Positions 55,461 to 63,396 of a DNA stretch of 64,000 bases are shown here, in pieces. Each line of letters begins with the position of its first letter. The stretch's first letter is position 1. The stretch covers positions 372,001-436,000 of the forward strand of contig NZ_JAFEVR010000007.1 in NCBI RefSeq assembly GCF_017352375.1. The letters are read 5' to 3'. The position numbers and the translations under genes were made by a program. The notes under the pieces are model-generated. The model made no database searches and was not told the origin of the DNA. It saw only the letters and a program-made list of their open reading frames with translations. The DNA comes from Mycolicibacterium sp. S2-37. Its GTDB lineage: Bacteria > Actinomycetota > Actinomycetes > Mycobacteriales > Mycobacteriaceae.

Positions 55461-55738
55461 GGGTTACGGGGTGACGGTCATGTCAGCACACCGGCGGCAC
55501 GAAAGGCAGTCATGTCCGACCTATCGGCGGTTGTCGCAGCGCCGTTAGCGCAGGGTCAGGCGCCGCGGTGCGTGGCCCCGCCGGACACCGCCTTCAGTCC
55601 CCGATGTGCTGATCGGGCGGATCAGGGCGCTATGGCTGGTTCGGGCCCGTCCTGGCCGGCGGCGATCTACGCTTTTCCCAGCTACCGCGGGCCGGACCAC
55701 TCCGCCGAGCGAGACACCCGCGGAAGACAGGAGTCGAG
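55461..55738. other. Longest gene-free stretch; no gene recognised
   Basis: 278 bases between the divergent hydrolase and zinc alcohol dehydrogenase genes. Short open frames here look unlike known proteins. A TACGCT at about 55669-55674 could be a -10 element for the dehydrogenase, but no firm promoter or repeat was identified. Confidence 0.5.
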
Positions 55739-56863
55739 ATGACCGACACCATGCGAGCGATCGTCTGGCCCGGCACGGGTGAGGACTTGAGGATCGAACA
55801 GATTCGGGTGCCCCAGCCACAGCGAGGCGAGGTGCTCGTGCGGGTGACGTCATGCGGGGTCTGCCACACCGACCTGCACGTGATGAAGGGTGAGGTGGCA
55901 TTCCCGTCCCCCGCCGTGCTCGGGCACGAGATCTCCGGAACTGTCGTCGCCCTTGGACCGGACACGCCGCCGGTGCGCGGCGTCGACGTCGGGGCCACGG
56001 TGGTCGGGGCGTTCATCATGCCGTGCGGTGAGTGCCGCCAGTGTCTGCGTGGACGCGACGACATGTGCCTTCCGTTCTTCGCGCAGAACAGACTCAAGGG
56101 CACGCTGTACGACGGCACCACCCGGCTGTACCGACAGGACGGCTCCCCGTTGTCGATGTACTCGATGGGTGGGCTGGCGGAGTACTCGGTGGTGCCGATC
56201 AACGCCCTGGCCCCGCTGCGCGGCGAGGTGCCCGTGGTTGCCGCCGCGATCCTCGGCTGCGCAGCGTTCACCGCCTACGGCGCGGTCCACCAGACCGCGG
56301 CGCTCCAGCCCGACGAGACAGTCGCCGTGGTGGCGATCGGAGGGGTGGGGTCCAGCATCGTACAGCTGGCCCGCGCCGCGGGTGCCGGGAAGGTCATCGC
56401 GGTCGACATCAGTGACGAGAAGCTCGCGGCAGCACTCGAACTCGGCGCGAATCACGCGGTCAATTCGTCGTCGACCGACACGGTAGCCGCCGTGCGCGAG
56501 CTGACCGGGGGCGCCGGCGTCGACGTTGCGTTCGAGGTCCTCGGGCGGCAGGAGACATTCGAGGCCGCGGTGAAGATGCTCGCCGACGGCGGCCGGATGG
56601 TGGCGGTGGGGATCGCAGCCGGTGCGTCGACAGCCAACGTGGAGATCACCCCGCTTGTCCGGCGGGGCCTCAAAGTGATGGGCTCGTTCGGCGGCCGAAC
56701 CCGTGCCGATCTGCCTGCGGTGATCGACCTCGCGGCCGACGGAGTCTTCTCCGTCGACGACATGGTCACCCGGACCTATGCCCTCGATTCCGCCCGCGAT
56801 GCCTTCGACGCCTTGGCGCGTGGCGAAATCCATGGCCGCGCCGTGATCACGATGGAGAACTGA
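55739..56863 (+). CDS. Zinc-dependent alcohol dehydrogenase
   Basis: 374 residues; ACAGGAG precedes the ATG. Catalytic zinc ligands in TSCGVCHTDLHV and GHEISGTV, structural zinc in CGECRQCLRGRDDMC, and NAD motif IGGVGSSIVQLA, followed by DVAFEVLGRQETFEAAVK. This is a medium-chain ADH of the long-chain/aryl alcohol type. Substrate unknown. A TetR gene follows 82 bases downstream in the same direction. Confidence 0.9.
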   Translation: MTDTMRAIVWPGTGEDLRIEQIRVPQPQRGEVLVRVTSCGVCHTDLHVMKGEVAFPSPAVLGHEISGTVVALGPDTPPVRGVDVGATVVGAFIMPCGECRQCLRGRDDMCLPFFAQNRLKGTLYDGTTRLYRQDGSPLSMYSMGGLAEYSVVPINALAPLRGEVPVVAAAILGCAAFTAYGAVHQTAALQPDETVAVVAIGGVGSSIVQLARAAGAGKVIAVDISDEKLAAALELGANHAVNSSSTDTVAAVRELTGGAGVDVAFEVLGRQETFEAAVKMLADGGRMVAVGIAAGASTANVEITPLVRRGLKVMGSFGGRTRADLPAVIDLAADGVFSVDDMVTRTYALDSARDAFDALARGEIHGRAVITMEN

Positions 56864-56909
56864 CGACCTGCCGTCGCCATCGGCCGTCAATGCGAGAGTC
56901 ACCCTGAGA

Positions 56910-56945
56910 TTGACTGTGAGTCGCATGATCTGAAGACTGCTGAGC
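56910..56945 (+). promoter_or_regulatory. Possible promoter of the TetR gene
   Basis: TTGACT (56910-56915), 17 bases, AAGACT (56933-56938), then seven bases to the GTG. The -35 is good, the -10 is weak. The overlapping GAGTCAC...GTGAGTC stretch is partly symmetrical. Confidence 0.35.
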
Positions 56946-57617
56946 GTGCCTGCCGACCACCAGCAGTCTGATCATGACGAAGGCGACGCGCCGCTCCCGC
57001 TTCGCGAACGTCAGCGCATCGCGCTGCGCACCGAAATCCAGCAAGCGGCCCTGCGGTTGTTCGCTGCGCACGGTTACGACAACGTCACCACGGAAGCGAT
57101 CGCAGAACAGGTCGGCATTTCGCCGAGTACGTTCTTCCGGCACGTACCGAGCAAGGAGTACCTCCTGCTCGGCGCCGCGCACCGCGGTCGAGCAAAGATC
57201 GTGGCCAACTTCCACGCGCGCCCGGCGACCGAGGCCATCACAGAATCGATCGCAGCGGCCATCCTCGCTCGCACCGCGCAGTTCGTGGACGACGACGAGA
57301 CACTCGAGCTGTGGCGCCGGGCAATGGCATCCGCGCCGGCAGAGTTGCGGCGGGCCTCGGTGCTGAATCGGGAGGACTGCGACGAACTCATCAGCGCAGT
57401 CGCACGCCGTCTCGACAATGCCGACGCGGGTGCGGACATCCGCGCCGGTGTCCTCGTGCGTGCGGCTGTCGCCGCGGTCGAGTACGCCTACGAATGGTGG
57501 CTCACCTATGACCAGAGCGAATCTCTGCACGCCCTCACCGACCGGGCCCTTGAGCTGGTCATCCATGGGCTGGCCGCACCGGTGTCGCCCGCGCGACGTC
57601 GGACGTCAACCATGTGA
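56946..57617 (+). CDS. TetR-family regulator beside the oxidoreductase cluster
   Basis: 223 residues from a GTG. HTH around 48-71 (VTTEAIAEQVGISPSTFFRHVPSKEYLLL). The C-terminal part (VAAVEYAYEWWLTYDQSE) is MftR-like. It converges on the leftward oxidoreductase cluster ending at 57639 and is the nearest regulator to it, so it is a candidate for binding the two operators at 60651 and 62033. Confidence 0.88.
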   Translation: MPADHQQSDHDEGDAPLPLRERQRIALRTEIQQAALRLFAAHGYDNVTTEAIAEQVGISPSTFFRHVPSKEYLLLGAAHRGRAKIVANFHARPATEAITESIAAAILARTAQFVDDDETLELWRRAMASAPAELRRASVLNREDCDELISAVARRLDNADAGADIRAGVLVRAAVAAVEYAYEWWLTYDQSESLHALTDRALELVIHGLAAPVSPARRRTSTM

Positions 57618-57638
57618 TGCCTGACGCCGTCTGCCGTT

Positions 57639-58814
57639 TCAGGCTTCGCGAACTCCGCGGTAGATCCCACGCCTGACGACCCACGGCAGCAGTACCCGAT
57701 GGATGACCCACGCCGGGATCCGGATCGTGCGCCCATCCGGAGCGAAGAACAGCAGGCCGTCGTCCTGGACGCCGAGCACAGACCCCCACCGGGAGCGGGA
57801 GGCTCGGTAGTGCCCGAGCGGCCGGCCGGCCAGATGGGCGCGAATGTTTTTGGCGAGCAGACCATCTGCCCGGTTACGGGCAGAAGACCGGAGCGGGTCG
57901 GTGGCGGCGACGTCCCCGATGGCGAAAACCTCTGGGCGAGCGTAGGTCTGCAGGGTGCTCCGCACCTCCACGAAGCCGTTGTCATCCAGCAGTGAGTCCG
58001 GCAGCCAGCCGGTGTTGGGCCGGACCCGACCGATGGCCCACACGACTGCGTCGGCCTGCACCGCCTGCTGCCCGGTGCTCCACTGGACCGGCTCATGGGT
58101 GATCTCGTCGCAGGCGAACCCCTCTGGCACGACTGCGCGATGCTCCGGGTGGAGGCCGACGCCGAGGACGACGAGCCGGCTGCGCACCTGTTCCCAGGCG
58201 CGCGGATGGTGCTGGGGGACGGCTCGATGGCCCGGAAAGTACAGGTCGATCTTCTTGTGGGGCCATCGAATTCTGAGATTCGCTGCGGCGCTGACCGCCG
58301 CCGCGCCCCCGCCGATCACTGCCACCGAGCCCGCCGCGGCAACGACCTCGTGTCGCGAGCGGACCTCGGCGTCGATCTCCTCGACCGATTGAAGGTCCGG
58401 CGTGCGCCAGAATCCGTTCGTCACGCCGGTTGAGATCACCAGGACGTCGTAGGGCTCGACACCAAGGCTGCCGTCAGCGAGTCGGACAGTGACCGCGCGC
58501 GCATCGAGATCGACGCCGGTGAGCACCCCATGCACCCGCCGTACGGCGTCGAGCCGTCGGTAGCGAGCGAAGGCGACACGGTTGTCGCGAGCCCAGTCAT
58601 CCGGCCGCGCCAACCGCACCCCCAACTCCTGCCCGCTCACCAGCTCGGGTTTGGCCGAGATTCCGACGACACCGACGTGCCGGGCGAGACGGATCGCGGT
58701 GAGGATTCCGCTGTCACCCAGTCCGGCGACGAGAACCGTCGGTCGGCGGCCGATCCGCGTCACCGGCTCGGGCGCAACCGCGGTACCGGTACATCCATGG
58801 CCGGTCGTTCGCAT
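57639..58814 (-). CDS. FAD/NAD(P)-dependent oxidoreductase
   Basis: 391 residues from the ATG at 58814; an in-frame GTG at 58850 would add 12 residues, overlapping the SDR further. First Rossmann motif TVLVAGLGDSGILTA, the second in VAVIGGGAAAVSAAANL, and a late FAD contact in VFAIGDVAATDPL. It resembles ferredoxin/NADH dehydrogenase-like (FSP1/AIF-type) flavoproteins. It overlaps the upstream SDR gene and belongs to the same operon. Redox partner unknown. Confidence 0.85.
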   Translation of the reverse strand: MRTTGHGCTGTAVAPEPVTRIGRRPTVLVAGLGDSGILTAIRLARHVGVVGISAKPELVSGQELGVRLARPDDWARDNRVAFARYRRLDAVRRVHGVLTGVDLDARAVTVRLADGSLGVEPYDVLVISTGVTNGFWRTPDLQSVEEIDAEVRSRHEVVAAAGSVAVIGGGAAAVSAAANLRIRWPHKKIDLYFPGHRAVPQHHPRAWEQVRSRLVVLGVGLHPEHRAVVPEGFACDEITHEPVQWSTGQQAVQADAVVWAIGRVRPNTGWLPDSLLDDNGFVEVRSTLQTYARPEVFAIGDVAATDPLRSSARNRADGLLAKNIRAHLAGRPLGHYRASRSRWGSVLGVQDDGLLFFAPDGRTIRIPAWVIHRVLLPWVVRRGIYRGVREA

Positions 58815-59563
58815 CCGCCGTCGACGTGAAGCAACTTTCCCGTGACCCACGACGACGCAGCGGAGGCCAGATAGAGTGCGGCGCAGGCGATGTCCTTCGG
58901 TGTTCCCGGCCGGCCCATCGGGGTGTTGGCCTCGAACTGAGCGCGCAACTCGTCGTTGGTGAGAACGACCTCGAGACCCTGGGTCGCGACGCCGCCGACG
59001 ACGATCGCGTTCACGCGGACCAATGGTGCGAACTCGCCCGCCAGGTTGCGGGTCATCTGATTGAGCGCGGCCTTGCCCGCGCCGTACGCGGCGAACGAAC
59101 TCAGCACCATGTCAGAGGATCGCGACGAGATGTTGACGATCGATCCGCTGCCCGCGGTGTCCACCATCGCCTGAGCGGCGAGCTGACTCATCAGGAACGG
59201 CGCGGTGACGTTGAACTTCATCGCCATGTCGAAAAACCGCTCCGAGGTCGTCATCGCCGGTCGAGGCCCGGTGCCACCGGCATTGTTGACGAGCACGTCG
59301 AGACGACCGAAATACTCGACCGCAGAGTCGATGAGCCGCCGTCGTGCATCGTCGACGAGTACGTCGGTGACGACGGCGAGGGCTCTGCCACCGGCCTCCT
59401 CGACGCGGCAGACGACGTCGTCGAGATCGGCCTTGGTGCGCGCCCCCACCACGACGGTCGCTCCAGCCTCAGCCAGGCCCAGGGCGATGCCGCGGCCGAT
59501 TCCCTGGCCGGCGCCGGTGACGACTGCGACACGGTCCTCGAGCCGGAACTCGTCGAGGATCAC
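58760..59563 (-). CDS. SDR-family oxidoreductase
   Basis: 267 residues from a GTG at 59563, overlapping the stop of the gene before it (GTGA). TGAGQGIG, NNAGGTG, catalytic YGAGK, and NAIVVGGVATQG in place of the usual PG motif. FSP-free C-terminus ends PAMDVPVPRLRPSR. Part of the leftward five-gene cluster. Confidence 0.9.
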   Translation of the reverse strand: MILDEFRLEDRVAVVTGAGQGIGRGIALGLAEAGATVVVGARTKADLDDVVCRVEEAGGRALAVVTDVLVDDARRRLIDSAVEYFGRLDVLVNNAGGTGPRPAMTTSERFFDMAMKFNVTAPFLMSQLAAQAMVDTAGSGSIVNISSRSSDMVLSSFAAYGAGKAALNQMTRNLAGEFAPLVRVNAIVVGGVATQGLEVVLTNDELRAQFEANTPMGRPGTPKDIACAALYLASAASSWVTGKLLHVDGGCERPAMDVPVPRLRPSR

Positions 59564-60630
59564 TTCGCCCGACCCGATCCGAACTGGGGAGCTGCGCGAC
59601 CGGCCAACAACGGCAGGTCGAGGTAGGTCTTGATGCCGGGTTCGGCGGCGACGACGTACGGGATGGCGCTGACGCAGTGGTTGGCTGTGACCACGATGCC
59701 GGGGTTGCGGACCAGCCCCTCCTCGATGGAATCGGGCTGCAGACCCTTGAACGTGAGCAGCACGTCCGGGTCGCCACTGATCTCGACCTCGAACCGCTCG
59801 CCCTGCGGACCGAAGCTCCACGCCGGGTCGAAGTGTTCTTCACCCATGAACCAGTTGACGCTCGCGGTGACGACCGGTGTCCCGTCCACGAGCGCGCGCC
59901 AGTGGAACTTCCGCGCGGCGACCTGCCCCGGTTGGATCACGCCCACCGGTGCCTCGATGGGCGCGGTGGCGACCGCGACCTCCTGCAGCGATTCGAGTTC
60001 GGGATCTATGTCGAAACCCACTTCCGCGACGATCATGCGCACCGATGCCTTGAAGCCCGCGGCCAACAGGTCCACGATCGGTCCGGCCATCGCCTCCTCG
60101 GGCGATACGCCGAACCCCATGATGTGACGCACGACATCGGGCGCGTTGTAGGTGCGGATATCGCTGAACTCCTCTGACCGCACGTGCGTGACCCCGGCCG
60201 TCAACGCCGAGACCATCAGCGGGAACCGCTCGGTGATGCCGCCCGGGTGAATGCCCGTGCCGTGCAGTGTGCTTCGGCCCTCGGCGCAGGCATCGAGGAT
60301 GGCCGCGCAGTTCTCGAGATCGGGGTAGACCCACCCCACTGGCGTGACGACGTTCTTGCCCGACCGCAGGAGTGCGACCACCTCGTCCTCGTTGGGCAGC
60401 AGCGGGCTGTAGACCACGCAGTCGGCATCGAGGGCGAGGATGTCGTCCATACTGGTGGTCGCGGTGACGCCGATCGGGTCGCCGCCCACGAGCTCGCCGA
60501 CATCCCTGCCGTGCTTGCTCTCTGAGTGCACCCACGTGCCCACCAACTCGAGTTCGGGATGCGCGAGCACACCCTCGATCGCCGCTCGGCCCACGCCGCC
60601 TGTCGCCCACTGCACCACTCGAATCGCCAT
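59560..60630 (-). CDS. Dihydrodipicolinate-reductase-like dehydrogenase
   Basis: 356 residues from the ATG at 60630. Starts MAIRVVQWATGGVGRAAIEGV (Rossmann motif), followed by DADCVVYSPLLPNEDEV and GKNVVTPVGWVYPDL. The domain arrangement is that of the DapB-like/2,4-diaminopentanoate dehydrogenase-like group, common in mycobacterial catabolic clusters. The start lies six bases after a TTGAAT -10 box on the minus strand, so it is probably leaderless. Substrate unknown. Confidence 0.85.
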   Translation of the reverse strand: MAIRVVQWATGGVGRAAIEGVLAHPELELVGTWVHSESKHGRDVGELVGGDPIGVTATTSMDDILALDADCVVYSPLLPNEDEVVALLRSGKNVVTPVGWVYPDLENCAAILDACAEGRSTLHGTGIHPGGITERFPLMVSALTAGVTHVRSEEFSDIRTYNAPDVVRHIMGFGVSPEEAMAGPIVDLLAAGFKASVRMIVAEVGFDIDPELESLQEVAVATAPIEAPVGVIQPGQVAARKFHWRALVDGTPVVTASVNWFMGEEHFDPAWSFGPQGERFEVEISGDPDVLLTFKGLQPDSIEEGLVRNPGIVVTANHCVSAIPYVVAAEPGIKTYLDLPLLAGRAAPQFGSGRAK

Positions 60631-60636
60631 GGACTC

Positions 60637-60666
60637 ATTCAAGTCGCGGGTGAGAGTGACTGTCAA
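60637..60666 (-). promoter_or_regulatory. Internal promoter of the oxidoreductase cluster
   Basis: Minus strand: TTGACA (60661-60666), 18 bases, TTGAAT (60637-60642), six bases, ATG at 60630. The operator-like repeat at 60651-60665 overlaps the -35. Confidence 0.55.
60651..60665. promoter_or_regulatory. Operator-like repeat, copy 1
   Basis: TGAGAG-TGA-CTGTCA matches the perfect palindrome at 62033-62047 with one mismatched pair. The sequence after it (AATGTAAAAGTCGAT) is also similar to the flank of copy 2 (AAGATACAAGTCGAT), so about 30 bases are conserved between the two promoters. Confidence 0.6.
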
Positions 60667-60712
60667 TGTAAAAGTCGATCGCACCACCGGCCGGGTGGGG
60701 CGCAGCGCACGG

Positions 60713-61216
60713 TCAGGGGGACGACAGACGCGGTGGGGTGATGTTGCGGTCGGGGTGGGGACCCGGGACGGGCATGTTCGCCTCAGGCATCCACCCGGAT
60801 TCGACCAGTAGGTCACCGACCTCGGCGATGTTCATCAGGTCGAGTTCGTAATCGAACAGGCCGTCGCCCGCGTAGTGGAGCAACGAGAACGCCGGCGCCT
60901 GATACGGCGCACCGTCCGCACGGGTGCCCGGCACCCGATTCCACCAGAAGGTGACGAGTCGGTCGCCGTCGACCATGGTCCATTCCTCCGGGAAGCTCCA
61001 TCCGGCGAATCCGACCATCGAGTGGTCGAAGAACCGAGCGATCTCTTCGCGACCCTGCACCCTGCCCCAGGCCGGGTCGATGAAGACCGCGTCTTCGGTG
61101 AACCACTGGCCGATCGTCGACCACGCTGCTTCGCCTGCGACGCATCGCTCGCGCTGGGCGACGTACCGTCGGTAGGACTCCAGCGCCTCCTGCTCGCGCT
61201 CGTTGAACTCCGCCAT
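60713..61216 (-). CDS. SnoaL/NTF2-like protein
   Basis: 167 residues from the ATG at 61216, with AGGGAG upstream. NTF2-like pattern: helix NEREQEALESYRRYVAQRERC, then WFTEDAVFIDPAWGRVQGREEIARFFDHSMVG, strands EEWTMVDGDRLVTFWWNRV and FSLLHYAGDGLFDYELDLMNI. Likely an isomerase, dehydratase or binding protein for a small organic substrate. Between the two SDR-containing parts of the cluster. Confidence 0.83.
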   Translation of the reverse strand: MAEFNEREQEALESYRRYVAQRERCVAGEAAWSTIGQWFTEDAVFIDPAWGRVQGREEIARFFDHSMVGFAGWSFPEEWTMVDGDRLVTFWWNRVPGTRADGAPYQAPAFSLLHYAGDGLFDYELDLMNIAEVGDLLVESGWMPEANMPVPGPHPDRNITPPRLSSP

Positions 61217-61257
61217 TCGTTCTCCCTGGGTTTTTCGGATCGACGCGAGGGTGTGCC

Positions 61258-62013
61258 CTACGCGAAGAACGACCCGCCGCCGTCGACGGTCACGGTGCAG
61301 CCGGTGATGAACGAGGCGTCCGGCCCGGCGAGGAAGACTGCGGCGCGTCCCACATCGGCCTCGGGATCGGCCGACCGCGGAATCGACAACTGCCGATAGA
61401 CCGCTTCGAGCCTCCCGGGCTTTCCCGCCAAGTCCGCCTCGGCACTCGGGCTGAGCGCAAAGGGGACGAGCGCGTTGACCGTGATGCCCTTGCGCCCCCA
61501 TTCACGAGCTGCCGCGCGAGTCAGACCACCGACCGCAGCCTTGGCGGCGACGTAGGCGCCGTACCCCACCATCGATTGAATCTCGGTGCCCGACCGCAGA
61601 TTGATGACGCGCCCGCCATCCTTCAGATAGGGAAAGCACGCCCGCATGAAGTAGAAGGATGCGAACGGCCCACTGCCGAACGAGATGAGGAACTGCTCGT
61701 CGTCGAGGTCTTGCAGCGGGATGCCGACCCTCGCGTCGACCGCGTTGTTCACCAGGATGTCGACCGTGCCCAGACCTTCGACGACCGCGGCCACGCAGGT
61801 GTTGACCTCGTCGGACTTGCTCACGTCACAGATCCGGGAGACCGCACGGCCCCCGAACTCCTCGATGAGAGCCACCGTGGCCGCTGCCGTTTCGCCGTTG
61901 CGGTCGACGACGGCGACCGCCGCACCCTCCCTCGCCATCGCCAGAGCGATGCCGCGGCCGACGCCCTGGCCGGCACCCGTGATGAGTGCGACCTTGCCGT
62001 CGAGGCTTCCCAT
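61258..62013 (-). CDS. SDR-family oxidoreductase, first gene of the leftward cluster
   Basis: 251 residues from the ATG at 62013 (MGSLDGKVALITGAG). TGAGQGVG, NNAVDA in the NAG position, and catalytic YVAAK. The start follows a -10 box at leaderless distance. It is the first of five genes (SDR, SnoaL, dehydrogenase, SDR, FAD protein) read leftward; together they resemble a catabolic pathway for a cyclic or branched compound. The substrate is not deducible. Confidence 0.9.
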   Translation of the reverse strand: MGSLDGKVALITGAGQGVGRGIALAMAREGAAVAVVDRNGETAAATVALIEEFGGRAVSRICDVSKSDEVNTCVAAVVEGLGTVDILVNNAVDARVGIPLQDLDDEQFLISFGSGPFASFYFMRACFPYLKDGGRVINLRSGTEIQSMVGYGAYVAAKAAVGGLTRAAAREWGRKGITVNALVPFALSPSAEADLAGKPGRLEAVYRQLSIPRSADPEADVGRAAVFLAGPDASFITGCTVTVDGGGSFFA

Positions 62014-62019
62014 CAGGCG

Positions 62020-62048
62020 AACGTACCGACAATGATAGTGACTATCAA
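62020..62048 (-). promoter_or_regulatory. First promoter of the oxidoreductase cluster
   Basis: Minus strand: TTGATA (62043-62048), 17 bases, TACGTT (62020-62025), six bases, ATG at 62013. Same architecture as the internal promoter at 60637-60666. Confidence 0.6.
62033..62047. promoter_or_regulatory. Operator-like perfect palindrome, copy 2
   Basis: TGATAG-TGA-CTATCA is perfectly symmetrical around three bases and overlaps the -35 of the promoter before the SDR gene. The same element, nearly identical, occurs at 60651-60665. Confidence 0.65.
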
Positions 62049-62118
62049 GATACAAGTCGATGTCAGTGGACGCCGCCACCACTCGCGGCTGACGTCCCGG
62101 CGCGAGCTTCAGGGCACG

Positions 62119-63309
62119 ATGGGACGCATGGACGTGCTGGTGGTCGGCGGCGGCCCCGCGGGGTTGGCGCTGGCGGGGGCGTGTGGGCGGCTCGGTCTGA
62201 CGACCGGGTTGTTGGATCCGGCCCCGCATAGGCCATGGACGGCGACCTACGGAATGTGGAGTCGAGAGCTGCCGGCCGACCTGCCAGATTCCGTCGTCGC
62301 GGCCCGTGCCGCCGGCCGGGTGATCGCGCTGACCGAACACCAATTGGGTTGGGAATACGCCGTACTCGACGTGCCTGCGCTCCGTGCCCACCTCGTCGAC
62401 CGGCTGGCGGGGGTCCAGCTCTACACCGGGCGTGCGGTCGGGTCGCCGGAGATCGGCCTCGTCGCCCTGGCCGACGGCTCGCATCTGCGGGCATCGGTCG
62501 TCGTCGACGCGGGCGGCGGGGCGCGCCCGCTGGACCCCACGCCGTCACGCCGTGCCCCCGCGGCGCAGACTGCGTACGGATTGGTCATCGACGAAGAAGC
62601 GGCCGCGCCGCTGATCTCCTCCGGTGACGCACTGTTCATGGATTGGCGCACCGATCACGGCGAGACCGGCTGGCCGACGTTCCTCTACGTGGTTCCGCTC
62701 GGCGGTGGCCAGGTGCTCGTGGAAGAGACGTCGCTGACGCGCCGCCCCGCACTGCCACTGTCGACGCTGCGCCGGCGTCTAAGCAACCGGCTCGCCCGGC
62801 ATGGCGTCGAACCGCCCGATGACGCGCGAAGCGAGAAGGTCTCGTTCCGCGTGGATCATCCGCGGCACCGTGGACCCGGCGTGCTCGGTTTCGGTGCGGC
62901 CGCACCGCTGATCCACCCAGCGACCGGCTTCAGTCTGGCCGCTTCCCTGCGACTGGCCCCTCAGGTGGCCGCCGCGCTCGCCGCGTACCTGCCGGGAGAC
63001 CCGGGCCGGGCGCTGACAGCAGCTCAGACGACGGTGTGGCCACGCGAGGCGCGGATGGTCCACCGCATTCGGCGGATCGGTCTGGAGGCGCTGCTCCGGA
63101 TGCCTCCGGCCGACGTTCCGGGGTTCTTCGAGCAGTTCTTCGCGCTACCGGAAGCGCACCGCTGGACATACCTCACCGCCCGCGACGACGTCCGTGGCAC
63201 CGTTGCGGCGATGAACTGCCTCTTTCGGCAGTCGAACGGCCGGTTACGCCGCCACCTCGTCACGTCCGCCATGCGCCCGCCGCTGCAGAGCAACGACGTG
63301 GCGTCTTAG
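62119..63309 (+). CDS. Lycopene cyclase-family flavoprotein (single-chain)
   Basis: 396 residues from an ATG at 62119 with AGGG nearby; an ATG at 62128 is an alternative. N-terminal VLVVGGGPAGLALAGACGRLGL is the dinucleotide motif, then ATYGMWSRELP and ASVVVDAGGGARPL, FLYVVPLGGGQVLVEETSL, and PATGFSLAASLRLAP, all in the order seen in CrtL/CrtY-type lycopene cyclases. Neighbours for carotenoid synthesis (crtE, B, I) are not in the window. Many actinobacteria use a split CrtYc/CrtYd, so a single-chain enzyme is worth noting. Confidence 0.8.
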   Translation: MGRMDVLVVGGGPAGLALAGACGRLGLTTGLLDPAPHRPWTATYGMWSRELPADLPDSVVAARAAGRVIALTEHQLGWEYAVLDVPALRAHLVDRLAGVQLYTGRAVGSPEIGLVALADGSHLRASVVVDAGGGARPLDPTPSRRAPAAQTAYGLVIDEEAAAPLISSGDALFMDWRTDHGETGWPTFLYVVPLGGGQVLVEETSLTRRPALPLSTLRRRLSNRLARHGVEPPDDARSEKVSFRVDHPRHRGPGVLGFGAAAPLIHPATGFSLAASLRLAPQVAAALAAYLPGDPGRALTAAQTTVWPREARMVHRIRRIGLEALLRMPPADVPGFFEQFFALPEAHRWTYLTARDDVRGTVAAMNCLFRQSNGRLRRHLVTSAMRPPLQSNDVAS

Positions 63310-63384
63310 CGTCGTCGGAACCCGAATCTCCCCTCGCCGATGCGACGCCCGGCGAGGCTACTCCGATCACATCCGCCCCGTTGT

Positions 63385-63396
63385 TAACATCCGGCC
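63385..63396 (+). promoter_or_regulatory. -10 box for a leaderless DUF1906 transcript
   Basis: TAACAT (63385-63390) followed by six bases and the GTG at 63397. No ribosome binding site is visible. Confidence 0.45.

Noticed and set aside
55452..55742. Open frame of 96 codons before the zinc alcohol dehydrogenase
   Set aside because: It runs into the start of the dehydrogenase and has low-complexity composition; no ribosome binding site or homology.
61576..62118. Upstream extension of the lycopene cyclase frame
   Set aside because: It is antisense to the SDR at 61258-62013; the flavin-binding start begins at 62119.
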